In this document: positions 46,359 to 58,549 of the stretch, piece after piece
Position numbering within the stretch: position 1 is the stretch's first letter
Layout: each line of letters starts with the position of its first letter
From: Pandoraea fibrosis
Lineage (GTDB): Bacteria > Pseudomonadota > Gammaproteobacteria > Burkholderiales > Burkholderiaceae
DNA length: 64,000 nucleotides
NCBI RefSeq assembly: GCF_000807775.2
Contig: NZ_CP047385.1
Span: 3,782,001 to 3,846,000, forward strand
Direction: 5' to 3'
Position numbers and translations under genes: made by a program
The notes under the pieces: model-generated
The model's database searches: none
Told to the model about the DNA's origin: nothing
The model's input: the letters and a program-made list of their open reading frames with translations, nothing else

Positions 46359-46379
46359 CTCGTTCAGGCGTGCATTGCT

Positions 46380-46410
46380 GCGCTAACGGCGACGGGACCG
46401 CCGTTAGCGC
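46380..46410. other. Perfect 12-bp inverted repeat without T-run
   Basis: GCGCTAACGGCG (46380-46391) and CGCCGTTAGCGC (46399-46410) are exact complements around a seven-base loop. The structure lies in the aceA 3' region, just before the bidirectional terminator. It could be a 3' stabilising stem or a protein-binding site. Confidence 0.5.
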
Positions 46411-46526
46411 AACCCCCGACCGGATAGGCCGGACGCGCAGTCATGACACGGCAACGTTCCACCCACGACGATGTGCCCCCACGCGCATCGTCGCTGGCGG
46501 GCGCGCCGCGCCCTCCCTTCGCCCTG

Positions 46527-47849
<1,323 letters not shown>

Positions 47850-47959
47850 GGTGATCTCTCCTGGTTTCTCGATACAAATAAAAGAGGGGTATCTCTTGCT
47901 GCCTTGTCATCGCCGGGACTGCGGTTGACCGCTTTCGGCGTCTCCAAATCGGCAGGTCT

Positions 47960-47989
47960 TGTATAAGAGTTTAGGGATTTCCCATGCAA
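47960..47989 (-). promoter_or_regulatory. Predicted promoter of aceA
   Basis: On the minus strand TTGCAT (47989-47984) and TATACA (47965-47960) are 18 bases apart, giving a predicted leader of about 100 bases. The spacer includes the small dyad GGGAAATCCC directly beside the -35 box, a possible operator. Confidence 0.6.
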
Positions 47990-48029
47990 TGCAACAGAAC
48001 GAATTACTGGCTTAATGCATATTTTTTAT

Positions 48030-48042
48030 TTATATAAATCAA
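48030..48042. promoter_or_regulatory. 13-bp motif upstream of aceA, also found upstream of aceB
   Basis: TTATATAAATCAA on the plus strand is the exact reverse complement of the motif at 43612-43624. It is about 180 bp before the aceA start and about 40 bp upstream of the predicted -35 box. Confidence 0.45.
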
Positions 48043-48153
48043 CCAGATAACAAAATAATTTCTTGATGTGAAACGATATTTCCCTTCCTGAAATCATCGT
48101 GTTGTGCCAAGCAGCGCAAATTTTTACGCACCGCAAAGCCATTCCACATCATG

Positions 48154-48184
48154 AAAAAAGCCGGTAACCGCAGTGACCGGCTTT
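48154..48184 (-). terminator. Terminator after the second EamA transporter gene
   Basis: On the minus strand AAAGCCGGT and ACCGGCTTT pair around a ten-base loop and are followed by six T. It separates the transporter gene from the aceA control region. Confidence 0.85.
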
Positions 48185-48236
48185 GATCGAGGAACGTCGC
48201 AAGCGGGGCGATCTTCCCCCTGACGCGCTCAAGACC

Positions 48237-49148
48237 TCATGACGCTGCCCCGCTCGCGGCCGGAATGGCTTTCGGCGGCTTGCACACGAGCCACACGGCA
48301 AGGGCGATGCAACAGCCGCCGAAGAAGTGAGCCATCGTGACGGCTTCGTTCAGGAACAAGGCGCCCCACAGCACGCCGAACGGCGGAATGAGGAAGGTCA
48401 CGGTCAGCGAGCGCAGCGGGCCGAGATCGGCAATCAGGCGGAAGAACAACATATAGGCCACCGCGCTGCAAAGGAAGCCGAGCGCCGCCATCGCCGCCCA
48501 GACACCGCCGGTCGCAGGGCCGGGAACGCCGGACGTCATCGACACATACCCAAAGAACGGCAGCAGCACGATCGCGGCCCCCAGTTGACTGCCGAAGGCG
48601 ACGAGCTTGGCGTCGAGGCCGCCGCGCTCGGTGATCCAGCGTCGCGTGAGGTAACCCGCCAGGCCGTAGCACGACGTGGCAACCAGACACGCCAGCGCGC
48701 CCATGAGCACCGGGCCCGACATCGTGACCGGCCCGGCCTGCGTCAGCACGGCGACACCCGCCAGCCCCAGCAGCACGCCCAGCGCCTTGGCACCTGTCAG
48801 ACGGTCATGGAAGAACAGCGCGCCGATGATGACGCCCATCATCGGTGTGGTGGCATTGAAGATGGCGGAGTAACCGGCGGGCAGCACGCGCGCGGCCAGG
48901 CAGTACATCACGAATGGAATGCCCGAGTTGATCACCCCAAGCACCATCGACGCGCCAAGCAGCCCCTTGAACTCCCAGCGCACGCGCAAGGCGAGCAGGA
49001 TGACCGCCAGGCCGACAGCACCGAGCGTGACGCGCAGGAAAGCGGTCGGAAGCGGTCCGAGCGCGGGAACGATGATGCGCATGAAAAGAAAGCTCGCGCC
49101 CCAGATGGCGGAGAGCGTCAGCAAACGGGCAATGTCAGACGAGCGCAT
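48237..49148 (-). CDS. EamA/DMT-superfamily transporter
   Basis: The 303-residue product has about ten membrane helices in two EamA repeats: LLTLSAIWGASFLFMRIIVP at the start, and a second repeat from about residue 150 (LMGALACLVATSCYGLAGY). Substrate unknown. I chose the ATG at 49148 (MRSSDIARLLTLSAIWG) because it puts the first helix at the usual distance. An in-frame ATG at 49208 would add 20 residues. It is divergent from the QueF-like gene and distinct in sequence from the EamA protein at 20255. Confidence 0.85.
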   Translation of the reverse strand: MRSSDIARLLTLSAIWGASFLFMRIIVPALGPLPTAFLRVTLGAVGLAVILLALRVRWEFKGLLGASMVLGVINSGIPFVMYCLAARVLPAGYSAIFNATTPMMGVIIGALFFHDRLTGAKALGVLLGLAGVAVLTQAGPVTMSGPVLMGALACLVATSCYGLAGYLTRRWITERGGLDAKLVAFGSQLGAAIVLLPFFGYVSMTSGVPGPATGGVWAAMAALGFLCSAVAYMLFFRLIADLGPLRSLTVTFLIPPFGVLWGALFLNEAVTMAHFFGGCCIALAVWLVCKPPKAIPAASGAAS

Positions 49149-49389
49149 GGTCGGAGAAACGGCACGGGTGACCGTCGATAGCGTAGGAATGCGTGAATCG
49201 TCCCACAATGGCCGCAGGCACGCTGGTCATAATCGGACATGGCGGCATACGCACGCGCCGGGCGCTCGTCAAACCGCATCACCCGGTATACCGGATGACC
49301 TCCTTACACGTTTTCAGAATCCACGCATTGAGCAGGCGAGACGTCACGGGATATGGTGATCGATCGACTCATCAGAGATTTCACATCCC

Positions 49390-50307
49390 ATGACGCCACA
49401 CGATTCCCGTGCCAGTTCGATCGCCGATGCATTCACCGATGCGCCCGCCGATTCCCCGACCTCGCCTCCGGATGCGCATCCCCTCTCCTGCACGTCGCCG
49501 GCTAGTCTGGACAACGGCCTCCATCCGATGCCTCGCACGCGCTTCGCGCATCGAACACCCCCGCCAACGGGCACACCCATTGTCACGCCGCGCGGCTATG
49601 ACTTATGGAATCACTACGAAGTCGCGTGGCTCGACATGCACGAGCGGCCCCAGATCGCCGTCGTGGAACTCGTGATTCCCTGCGACTCGCCTTATACGTT
49701 GGAGATGTCGGACGCGCATCGCTATTTCCTCACGTTGCGCGACCGGTGCTTCGAGTCGACCGATGCCCTTGAGGCGCATGTGGCAGGCGAGCTTTCGCGC
49801 GGTCTGCACGCCTACGTTCTCGTGCGCACGACACCCGTCAGGCAAGCCGTGCGCGCAACCGCCGCGCGCGATCCGGGGGCGGAGAGTCTCGATCTCGAGC
49901 CGGTCAGCGTGGTGCGCGGCGGCGTGCAGGCGAACCTGCTGCGTCATGCCAGCGATGCCAATGCCGATACTGCTCTCGTGTCGCCCATCCGCGAATGCCT
50001 GACCTCCGATCTGTTGAGTGTGCGATGTCCGCTGACGAATGGCGTCGACTACGGCACTGTCTGGTTCGACTACACAGGCGCACCGATCTGCCGTCAGGCA
50101 CTGCTGGCCTACGTGCTGTCGTATCGCGACAGCGCGATGTTCATCGAGCAATGTGTGGAGACGCTCTTCGCCGACGTGCTCGCGCAGTGTGCCCCGTCCC
50201 GGCTGGCCGTAGGCGCGCGATTCACACGACGTCACGGCATCGATATCAACCCCGTGCGCTCGACGCATGCCATTGCCATCACCAACATTCGCACCGTCCG
50301 CCAATGA
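49390..50307 (+). CDS. queF: QueF-like tunnelling-fold protein with altered signature residues
   Basis: The 305-residue protein aligns end to end with the long (E. coli-type) QueF, the NADPH-dependent reductase of preQ0 to preQ1 in queuosine synthesis. Shared blocks include GYDLWNHYEVAWLD, the thioimide Cys C213 and acid D220 in VRCPLTNGVDYG, E253 in IEQCVE, RRHGIDINPVRS and the C-terminal TVRQ. Two key features differ. The NADPH-binding QueF motif (ESKSxK in relatives) reads E105-MSDAH, and the His before the substrate-binding Glu is I252. Reductase activity is therefore uncertain. About 60 disordered residues precede the core. The stop overlaps the next start (ATGA), a queuosine-precursor transporter. 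Confidence 0.85.
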   Translation: MTPHDSRASSIADAFTDAPADSPTSPPDAHPLSCTSPASLDNGLHPMPRTRFAHRTPPPTGTPIVTPRGYDLWNHYEVAWLDMHERPQIAVVELVIPCDSPYTLEMSDAHRYFLTLRDRCFESTDALEAHVAGELSRGLHAYVLVRTTPVRQAVRATAARDPGAESLDLEPVSVVRGGVQANLLRHASDANADTALVSPIRECLTSDLLSVRCPLTNGVDYGTVWFDYTGAPICRQALLAYVLSYRDSAMFIEQCVETLFADVLAQCAPSRLAVGARFTRRHGIDINPVRSTHAIAITNIRTVRQ

Positions 50308-51134
50308 TCGATACCGCTGCTTCCCCGCTATCCCCTGCCGCCAGCCCGTCACGTCAGGCCACACGCATCACGCCGTCGGTGATCGTGCTTGCCATCGCGT
50401 TCGTGAGCTTCTTGCTGATCTCGAACGCGCTCGGCGCGCGCGTGTGCGAAGTCACGCTGCCGTGGATGGAGACAGAGGAGCCCTTCCGGTTGACGTTTTC
50501 CGCCGCGCTGATCAGTTTTCCCTTCGCGTATCTGTTCTCTTCGGTACTGACGGAGGTCTATGGCTATCGCCTCAGCCGCATTGTGATCTGGAGCGGCCTT
50601 GCGACCAATCTGGTGATGATCGGGTTTCTCTGGCTAATGTCGTGGCTGCCAACCGAAGCGGCCTGGGCGGCGCAAACGGGCTTTACCGATGAGGTACAAC
50701 GTCACTGGTTCGAGGCGATTGCCCACATGTTCGTCGCGTCGGTCAGCGCGTGCCTCGTGGGTGAGTTCGCGAATGCGGCCACGCTTGCCCGCATGAAAGT
50801 GGCAATGCATGGCAGGCTGGCCAGCCTTCGCCTCATGGCGGGCAGCGCGCTTGCCGCCATGCTCGACTCGGTCGTGTTTGTGGGGGTGGCGTTCGCCTAT
50901 GTGCTCGACATCGACGCGATGGCCCGCATGGCCGGACTCGAGTTCGTATTCAAGTGTGCACTGCAATGGCTCGTGCTGCCGCTCACGATCGGTCTCGCAC
51001 GTCTACTCAAGCGGACCGACGGCATCGATCATTACGACATCGGGACGTCACTGAATCCCTTCGGCTTTCACTGGTCGATATGCCGGCGGCTTACGCTGGG
51101 TCGAATCGCCCGTTTCAGCCGACTGGGCCGATAA
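50304..51134 (+). CDS. yhhQ: Queuosine precursor transporter (YhhQ/QPTR family)
   Basis: The 276-residue membrane protein belongs to the QPTR family, which imports preQ0/preQ1 or queuine. It shows SNALGARVCEV, SFPFAYLFSSVLTEVYGY and GEFANAATLARMK, with about six helices. The ATG at 50304 overlaps the QueF-like stop by four bases, so the two proteins are made together. The length exceeds E. coli YhhQ because of an N-terminal Ser/Pro-rich stretch and a basic C-terminal tail. Confidence 0.9.
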   Translation: MIDTAASPLSPAASPSRQATRITPSVIVLAIAFVSFLLISNALGARVCEVTLPWMETEEPFRLTFSAALISFPFAYLFSSVLTEVYGYRLSRIVIWSGLATNLVMIGFLWLMSWLPTEAAWAAQTGFTDEVQRHWFEAIAHMFVASVSACLVGEFANAATLARMKVAMHGRLASLRLMAGSALAAMLDSVVFVGVAFAYVLDIDAMARMAGLEFVFKCALQWLVLPLTIGLARLLKRTDGIDHYDIGTSLNPFGFHWSICRRLTLGRIARFSRLGR

Positions 51135-51171
51135 CCAACGCGATTGCCCACGCGATTTGCCGCACCCCGGC

Positions 51172-51639
51172 TCACGCCTCGCTGGTGTCGCGCTCGCGGC
51201 GATAAGCGACCCAGTCGCCAGCAGGGATCTGCGGCAACTGGGCGACGGCCGACTCGCTCACCGGATACACGATGCACGTGTAAGTCGCGCCATTGCAGGC
51301 GACGTCGTGCATCTCTCGCACGAACAACCCCGCCTCCCCCGGATAAACCGCTTCGATCTCGTCGAGCACGGGAATCAGTGCGGCCGGGATCCGGTAGATG
51401 TCCCCCGTCACGCCGCTGCCTGCCGCGTCGAGCACCATGCCCGGATAGTGTCCGAAATCATAGAGTCGTCCGCCGAGCGACGCCGAGCCCACATAAGCCG
51501 GCGGCGCAATGCCGTGACGCGCGGCGGCATGCATCAGGTCGTTGATCTCGCCGGCACGCAGCGTGCCGTAGACAAAAACGTGGATCGCCTCGTCGGGCGT
51601 GTCATGGGCGTCTTGCAAATCGCGCGTAGCCGTTGTCAT
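51172..51639 (-). CDS. Gamma-glutamylcyclotransferase-like protein (AIG2/GGCT family)
   Basis: The 155-residue product has the family start HVFVYGTLRAGEINDLMHAA with the YGTLR substrate loop, LYDFGHYPGMVLD, and the catalytic Glu region VLDEIEAVYPGEAGLFVRE. Members release 5-oxoproline from gamma-glutamyl peptides or act on related amides; the substrate here is unknown. I chose the ATG at 51639; an ATG three codons earlier (51648) and one at 51738 are possible. It is convergent with yhhQ and divergent from the AraC gene. Confidence 0.87.
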   Translation of the reverse strand: MTTATRDLQDAHDTPDEAIHVFVYGTLRAGEINDLMHAAARHGIAPPAYVGSASLGGRLYDFGHYPGMVLDAAGSGVTGDIYRIPAALIPVLDEIEAVYPGEAGLFVREMHDVACNGATYTCIVYPVSESAVAQLPQIPAGDWVAYRRERDTSEA

Positions 51640-51900
51640 CACAAACATTCCGATCGGAAATCGCGGACATTGGGGCCATGCCAACGCCGGAGAATTGGGG
51701 GAAATGCCGCTCGCCTGCAACGCTCTGCACGGCGACATGCCTTCACGTACTGCCAGCGATCATAGCGCCTTTGCCGGACGGAAAGCTGTGACGCGCCCCA
51801 ACACACGCGCCCTCTTCCTTCGCCTGCGGCCCACCGACGCGGCTGCCGAGGCGACGCGGCTGATTTACACTCATGCATCTCAAATTGTCGCAACTACGCC

Positions 51901-52773
51901 ATGCCCAACCTCCCGCCCGTGCTGCCCGATTCATTGGGGACGGTGCCACAGGCCGAACCCGACCCTTATGTCCTGCCGGCGGGGTACATGCCGACTCGGG
52001 AGCGTCCGGTGCGGCTGCGCGCCCGGCCGTTGGGCGACGGCACCCGCGTGCCGGACCATCAGCATGCCTGGGCACAGGTCGCGTACACCCCTCGAGGCGT
52101 GATTCAGATTGCGGTTGCCGATGCGGCATGGATCGTTCCGCCGTCACGTGCGATCTGGATTCCGCCGAATGTCGTGCACAGCCTGCAAGTCAACGAACCC
52201 TCGTACCTTCGCACCCTCTACGTCCATCCCGAGGTCATTCCGGCCGGGCTGGATCATTGTCGGGTCGTGGAGGTGTCGCCGTTGCTGCGCGAGTTGATCG
52301 CGGCCATCGACGTGCCCAAGGAAGCGCTGGACACGCCTCGCGAACAACTCCTCGGTGGCCTGATCCTCGACGAATTGCGCCGAGCGTCGCCACTGCCGCT
52401 GGAGGTACCGCTACCGCACGACAAACGGCTGCTGACCCTCTGCAATGCGATGCTCGCCGACCCGGCACGCGCCTGGACACTCGATCAATGGGCTCGCTAT
52501 GCAGGCGCCAGCCCGCGCACCATCGGACGGCTGTTCCGGCAAGAGCTCAACATGAGCTTCGTGCAGTGGCGTCAACAGGTCGTGCTGGTGCAGGCGATTC
52601 CGCTCGCGTCGAAGGGCTATCCGCTGGCCCGCATTGCCCGGGAATTGGGCTATCGAAGCCAGAGTGCGTTTTCCGCGATGTTCAAACGCACCTTCGGCCG
52701 CACGCCCAGCGAGTTCTTCGCCACCGCGCCCGGCACTACATCTGCCGGAACAGGTGAGCGTACTGACGGCTGA
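51901..52773 (+). CDS. AraC-family transcriptional regulator with cupin sensor domain
   Basis: The 290-residue product has an N-terminal cupin-like domain (HQHAWAQVAYTPRGVIQIAV, WIPPNVVHSLQV). The C-terminal AraC domain has two helix-turn-helix units, from WTLDQWARYAGASPRTIGRL and from YPLARIARELGYRSQSAF, and ends FKRTFGRTPSEFF. It resembles the YidI/NimR group of single-ligand AraC regulators. Its 3' end overlaps the convergent response-regulator gene by 38 bp. The target genes are not evident. Confidence 0.92.
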   Translation: MPNLPPVLPDSLGTVPQAEPDPYVLPAGYMPTRERPVRLRARPLGDGTRVPDHQHAWAQVAYTPRGVIQIAVADAAWIVPPSRAIWIPPNVVHSLQVNEPSYLRTLYVHPEVIPAGLDHCRVVEVSPLLRELIAAIDVPKEALDTPREQLLGGLILDELRRASPLPLEVPLPHDKRLLTLCNAMLADPARAWTLDQWARYAGASPRTIGRLFRQELNMSFVQWRQQVVLVQAIPLASKGYPLARIARELGYRSQSAFSAMFKRTFGRTPSEFFATAPGTTSAGTGERTDG

Positions 52774-53587
52774 CCGCCACCCGATCCTTGCGACGTTTGA
52801 GCTTGAGCGTAAGACGGCCTAACGGGGTGTGCTGCGCGCTCACGACTTCGGCCACGTTGACCACCGTACTGCGGTGCACCTGCCAGAAGCGCGACGGATC
52901 GAGTTGCGGCATCAGTTCGCGCAGACTCGTGCGGATGAGCAGATCGCCGTCGGTCGTCGCTACCACGACATACTTGTCGGCAGCCTCGAAAAAGCACACA
53001 TCCTCGACAGGAACGATACGAATCTCGTCACGCACCGATGCCCGGACGAAACGCAGGTACTCACGGGGATCCGTGGCCACTGAAGCGGATGAGGTGGATG
53101 CGCCGGATGGCGTGCCTGGTGCCTGCGCTGCATCTTGCCGATTCGACACTGCCCCCGACTCCAGATGTGACTGCAACGTCGCGAGCAATTGCGAGAGCGT
53201 GCTGCCATCGGGTGCGGCCAGCCGTTCACGCACACGCGCCACCGTTCGTGCCAGACGATCGGGCTCCACCGGCTTGAGCAGATAGTCGACGGCGGCCGCG
53301 TCGAAGGCATCGAGCGCGAAGCGGTCGAACGCCGTGACGAATACGATCTGCGGCGGCCGGGCCAATCGCGCACAGGCGCGCGCGACGTCGAGTCCAGTCG
53401 CACCGGGCATCGAGATGTCGAGAAACACGACATCGGGCTGCGCCTGTGCGATGGCGGCAATCGCCGACATCCCGTCCGGCGCCACGGGGAGGATCGTCAA
53501 CGCGGGCCACGCCTGCGCGAGCAGGGTGCGCAGCGCATCGGCGAGCAACGGTTCGTCTTCGGCAATTAGGGCGACGGGGGATGTCAT
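52736..53587 (-). CDS. LytTR-family response regulator
   Basis: The 283-residue product has a receiver domain (residues ~5-120) with acidic pocket AEDEP, phospho-acceptor D57 in VVFLDISMPG, and TAFDRFALDAFDAAAVDYLLKPV. A Ser/Ala-rich linker (~130-165) is followed by a LytTR DNA-binding domain with FFEAADKYVVV, LRELMPQLDPSRFWQVHRSTVVN and LKLKRRKDRVAVSRQY. The ATG at 53587 overlaps the histidine kinase stop (ATGA), which fixes both the start and the partnership. The 3' end overlaps the AraC gene. Confidence 0.94.
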   Translation of the reverse strand: MTSPVALIAEDEPLLADALRTLLAQAWPALTILPVAPDGMSAIAAIAQAQPDVVFLDISMPGATGLDVARACARLARPPQIVFVTAFDRFALDAFDAAAVDYLLKPVEPDRLARTVARVRERLAAPDGSTLSQLLATLQSHLESGAVSNRQDAAQAPGTPSGASTSSASVATDPREYLRFVRASVRDEIRIVPVEDVCFFEAADKYVVVATTDGDLLIRTSLRELMPQLDPSRFWQVHRSTVVNVAEVVSAQHTPLGRLTLKLKRRKDRVAVSRQYAHLFRQM

Positions 53588-54792
53588 GCACTCCACTCTC
53601 TGGGACTAGAAACCGATGCCGTTGTCGACGTATGCGGCCTGGACCCGGTCGACGCCAGGGGCAAGCGCAATGTCGCGACGACACCTCGCGGCACGCCCTC
53701 GGTGAGCGTGAGCCGTGCGGTGTCGCCATAGAGCACCCGCAGGCGCTCCCGAATATTCGTCAGGCCGACGCCACCTGCGGGCGCTTGTGCGTCGCGCTCC
53801 ATCACAGCGCAAAACCCAGCGCCGTCGTCCGTCACGCGCAGCACGAGTTGCCACGCACCGTCGGCCGAGCGCTCGCGCCGCGCGCTGACCTCCACGGCGG
53901 CCCCGAGGGCGAGCGGCTCGACGCCATGCTTCACGGCATTCTCGACGAGCGGTTGCACAAGCATGGGCGGCACCTGCAAGGCGCGGCAATCCTCTGGCAG
54001 GTCGAACGAATAACGCAGCCGTTCGGCAAAGCGCACCTGCTGGATCGACATCAAGGCTTCGAGCAAGGCGAATTCGTCGGCCAACGTCGTGACATCTGCG
54101 CGCGTGGCCGCGAGCGATGCGCGCAAGAACCGGTTGAGATGCCCGAGCAACGTGCGCGCACGCGCCGGATCGCTTGCAATGAGCGAGTCGAGATTGGCGA
54201 GCACGTTGAACAGAAAGTGGGGTTCCAGTTGTGCCTGCAACGTTTGTAGTTGCGCGTGCACGAGTTCCTTTTCCGCCGCCGCCTCACGCAACGCCTGCTG
54301 TGCCGTGGCCTCACGCAGTTGCGACAGCCGCGCACGCGACCAGCCGTGATACGTGCCAATGCCGGTGGCCAGCAACGCGATGAGCAGCGCAATGGGCAGC
54401 GAGTGGCCGTTCAACGGCCGCCACATCGAAATCGGCAACCCCAGCAGCGCGGTACCGATGGCGATGCCCAGCACGAGCCCGGCCGCGCAGCCCAACGCCA
54501 CGAGCAGCAGGAACGGCACCATCGCGGGTGCACCGTCGCGCCAGATCGCGCGCCGTCCACCGTCGACAAACAGGGCGATGGAGATGCCAATGCACTGACT
54601 GAAAACGAGGTTCTGGAAGAAGGTCCCGCCAAAGCCGATGAAAAAGAGCATCAGGGCGATGGCAGTGTTGAAAAGCACGATGCCCACGAGTTCGCGAAAA
54701 AACGTCTGCCACAGGCCGCGTGTCACTTTGACGGGGCTCGCGTGTACGGTCTCGACGGATTGCGGTTGTCTCATTATCGACGTGCGTTTCAT
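53584..54792 (-). CDS. LytS/YehU-type sensor histidine kinase
   Basis: The 402-residue membrane kinase has about four hydrophobic segments (roughly residues 33-55, 60-76, 91-120 and 131-147). A coiled-coil stretch follows, then the His_kinase domain with the phospho-acceptor H192 in LEPHFLFNVLANLDSLI and the ATP-binding N box VENAVKHG (N285). The G box is in GGVGLTNIRERL. No PAS or periplasmic sensor is evident, so the membrane part probably senses the signal. Start and stop overlap the neighbours by four bases each. Confidence 0.93.
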   Translation of the reverse strand: MKRTSIMRQPQSVETVHASPVKVTRGLWQTFFRELVGIVLFNTAIALMLFFIGFGGTFFQNLVFSQCIGISIALFVDGGRRAIWRDGAPAMVPFLLLVALGCAAGLVLGIAIGTALLGLPISMWRPLNGHSLPIALLIALLATGIGTYHGWSRARLSQLREATAQQALREAAAEKELVHAQLQTLQAQLEPHFLFNVLANLDSLIASDPARARTLLGHLNRFLRASLAATRADVTTLADEFALLEALMSIQQVRFAERLRYSFDLPEDCRALQVPPMLVQPLVENAVKHGVEPLALGAAVEVSARRERSADGAWQLVLRVTDDGAGFCAVMERDAQAPAGGVGLTNIRERLRVLYGDTARLTLTEGVPRGVVATLRLPLASTGSRPHTSTTASVSSPREWSA

Positions 54793-55352
54793 GCGCCTGC
54801 ACCGCCTGTCATGGCGAGCGAGCCCGACTCGGCTGGCGGCGCGCTTTGCATTGATTTTGGTGCCCCGACTTGTCTGTCGCGATCGTGGCGACGCCCGTCC
54901 TCCCGCGAGACCGGCACTACCCGGCCTTGCGCGGCAAGCCCGGCACTCGTATCCCCCGGCGCCACGACGGCCTCATGGTGCCACATCTGCGCCAACGTGC
55001 TGTTGAGCACTCGTCCGGGCAGCCAGACCGCCGCTGCTCCGGCAATCACCAGTCCGGTATAAAGGCCCAGCATCTGCCGGCGATGTGCGCTCACGTGCCC
55101 GCGGCGGATCGCCACCACCGCCAGCACCAGACTGACCAGCACGTAGGCCGAAAGCGCATGCAGCCACGACAGATGGCCCGCGTCGAGTTCGCGAATGCCA
55201 AAGCTCGTTGCCGCCGTCGCGGCCATTGCCGTCACCCACAACCGGCCGAACCACCGATGCCGTGATGTACCGCGTCGCATGAACAAAATTCCGGCGCCCA
55301 GCAGCACGGCCGCGACCGCCGCCGCCAGATGCATTCCCACAATCGTCGCCAT
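54789..55352 (-). CDS. DUF2306-like membrane protein
   Basis: The 187-residue product has about four membrane helices and the HRWFGRLWVTAM and GHVSAHRRQMLGLYTGLVIAG segments that recall DUF2306 proteins, whose function is unknown. The last ~50 residues are charged and probably cytosolic. It has a GAGGA site and is the first gene of a three-gene operon, with ATGA overlap to the histidine kinase. It may be a co-sensor or target of the two-component system; that is inference. Confidence 0.75.
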   Translation of the reverse strand: MATIVGMHLAAAVAAVLLGAGILFMRRGTSRHRWFGRLWVTAMAATAATSFGIRELDAGHLSWLHALSAYVLVSLVLAVVAIRRGHVSAHRRQMLGLYTGLVIAGAAAVWLPGRVLNSTLAQMWHHEAVVAPGDTSAGLAAQGRVVPVSREDGRRHDRDRQVGAPKSMQSAPPAESGSLAMTGGAGA

Positions 55353-55587
55353 GACATCCTCGTTGACAATGGATCATGGCGCTACGATAAAAACCTGTCC
55401 CGATCCTCGCAGCCAACTTGCGACGAATGGCGTCGACACGCCGCTAACGGCAGCCTTGTAGCGTGAATGGCTGTCGAGACGCATCGGGCGACCAACCGGC
55501 GCAGTGCACGGCGACGCGCTACGGTCGCGCATTTTCGCCGACGATTGTGACACGACGATGCGACGTGTCACGCGCAAAAAAATAGAC

Positions 55588-55623
55588 AAAAAAATCCCCG
55601 CGCTCCTCTCGGAACGCGGGGAT
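55588..55623 (-). terminator. Terminator after clpB
   Basis: On the minus strand ATCCCCGCG and CGCGGGGAT pair around a 12-base loop and are followed by seven T, then a second T-run. It lies 25 bp after the clpB stop. Confidence 0.92.
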
Positions 55624-55647
55624 CTATCGGGCTCGTCCTGCTCAGGC

Positions 55648-58275
<2,628 letters not shown>

Positions 58276-58308
58276 CGAGTGCTCCGGTAAGAAATCTTTC
58301 TGGATCGG

Positions 58309-58337
58309 ATGTGCGGACAATCCCCTGTGGTTTCAAG
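58309..58337 (-). promoter_or_regulatory. Possible sigma-32 promoter of clpB
   Basis: On the minus strand CCCCTTGAA matches the sigma-32 -35 consensus (CTTGAA at 58337-58332). After 15 bases follows CCGCACAT, a partial match to the CCCCAT-type -10 box. The position, about 35 bases before the start codon, fits a heat-shock gene. Confidence 0.55.
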
Positions 58338-58549
58338 GGGCATTACAGCGCGACGATCGACATTTCGCGCGAGGCCGGGCGAAGTCCGGTTCAGGACTCG
58401 CGGCGGAAGACTTCGGGGGCGTGAAACAACCGCAGGACACGCCCGGGTTTGAAGGTCATAATAGCCATTTTCAGTGCGCCGTACCATGCGTCATCCCTCC
58501 GCCGGAACCTCGCAAACGCACAGCGCGCGCGTCCTGGCCCTGCGTCCCA

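Larger units (their letters stand above)
47850..48236. other. aceA upstream region
   Basis: The 387 bases contain no gene. They hold the aceA promoter, a notably AT-rich stretch from 48005 to 48080 with the shared 13-bp motif, and the terminator of the EamA gene at its right end. The AT-rich composition stands out from the rest of the window. Confidence 0.6.
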
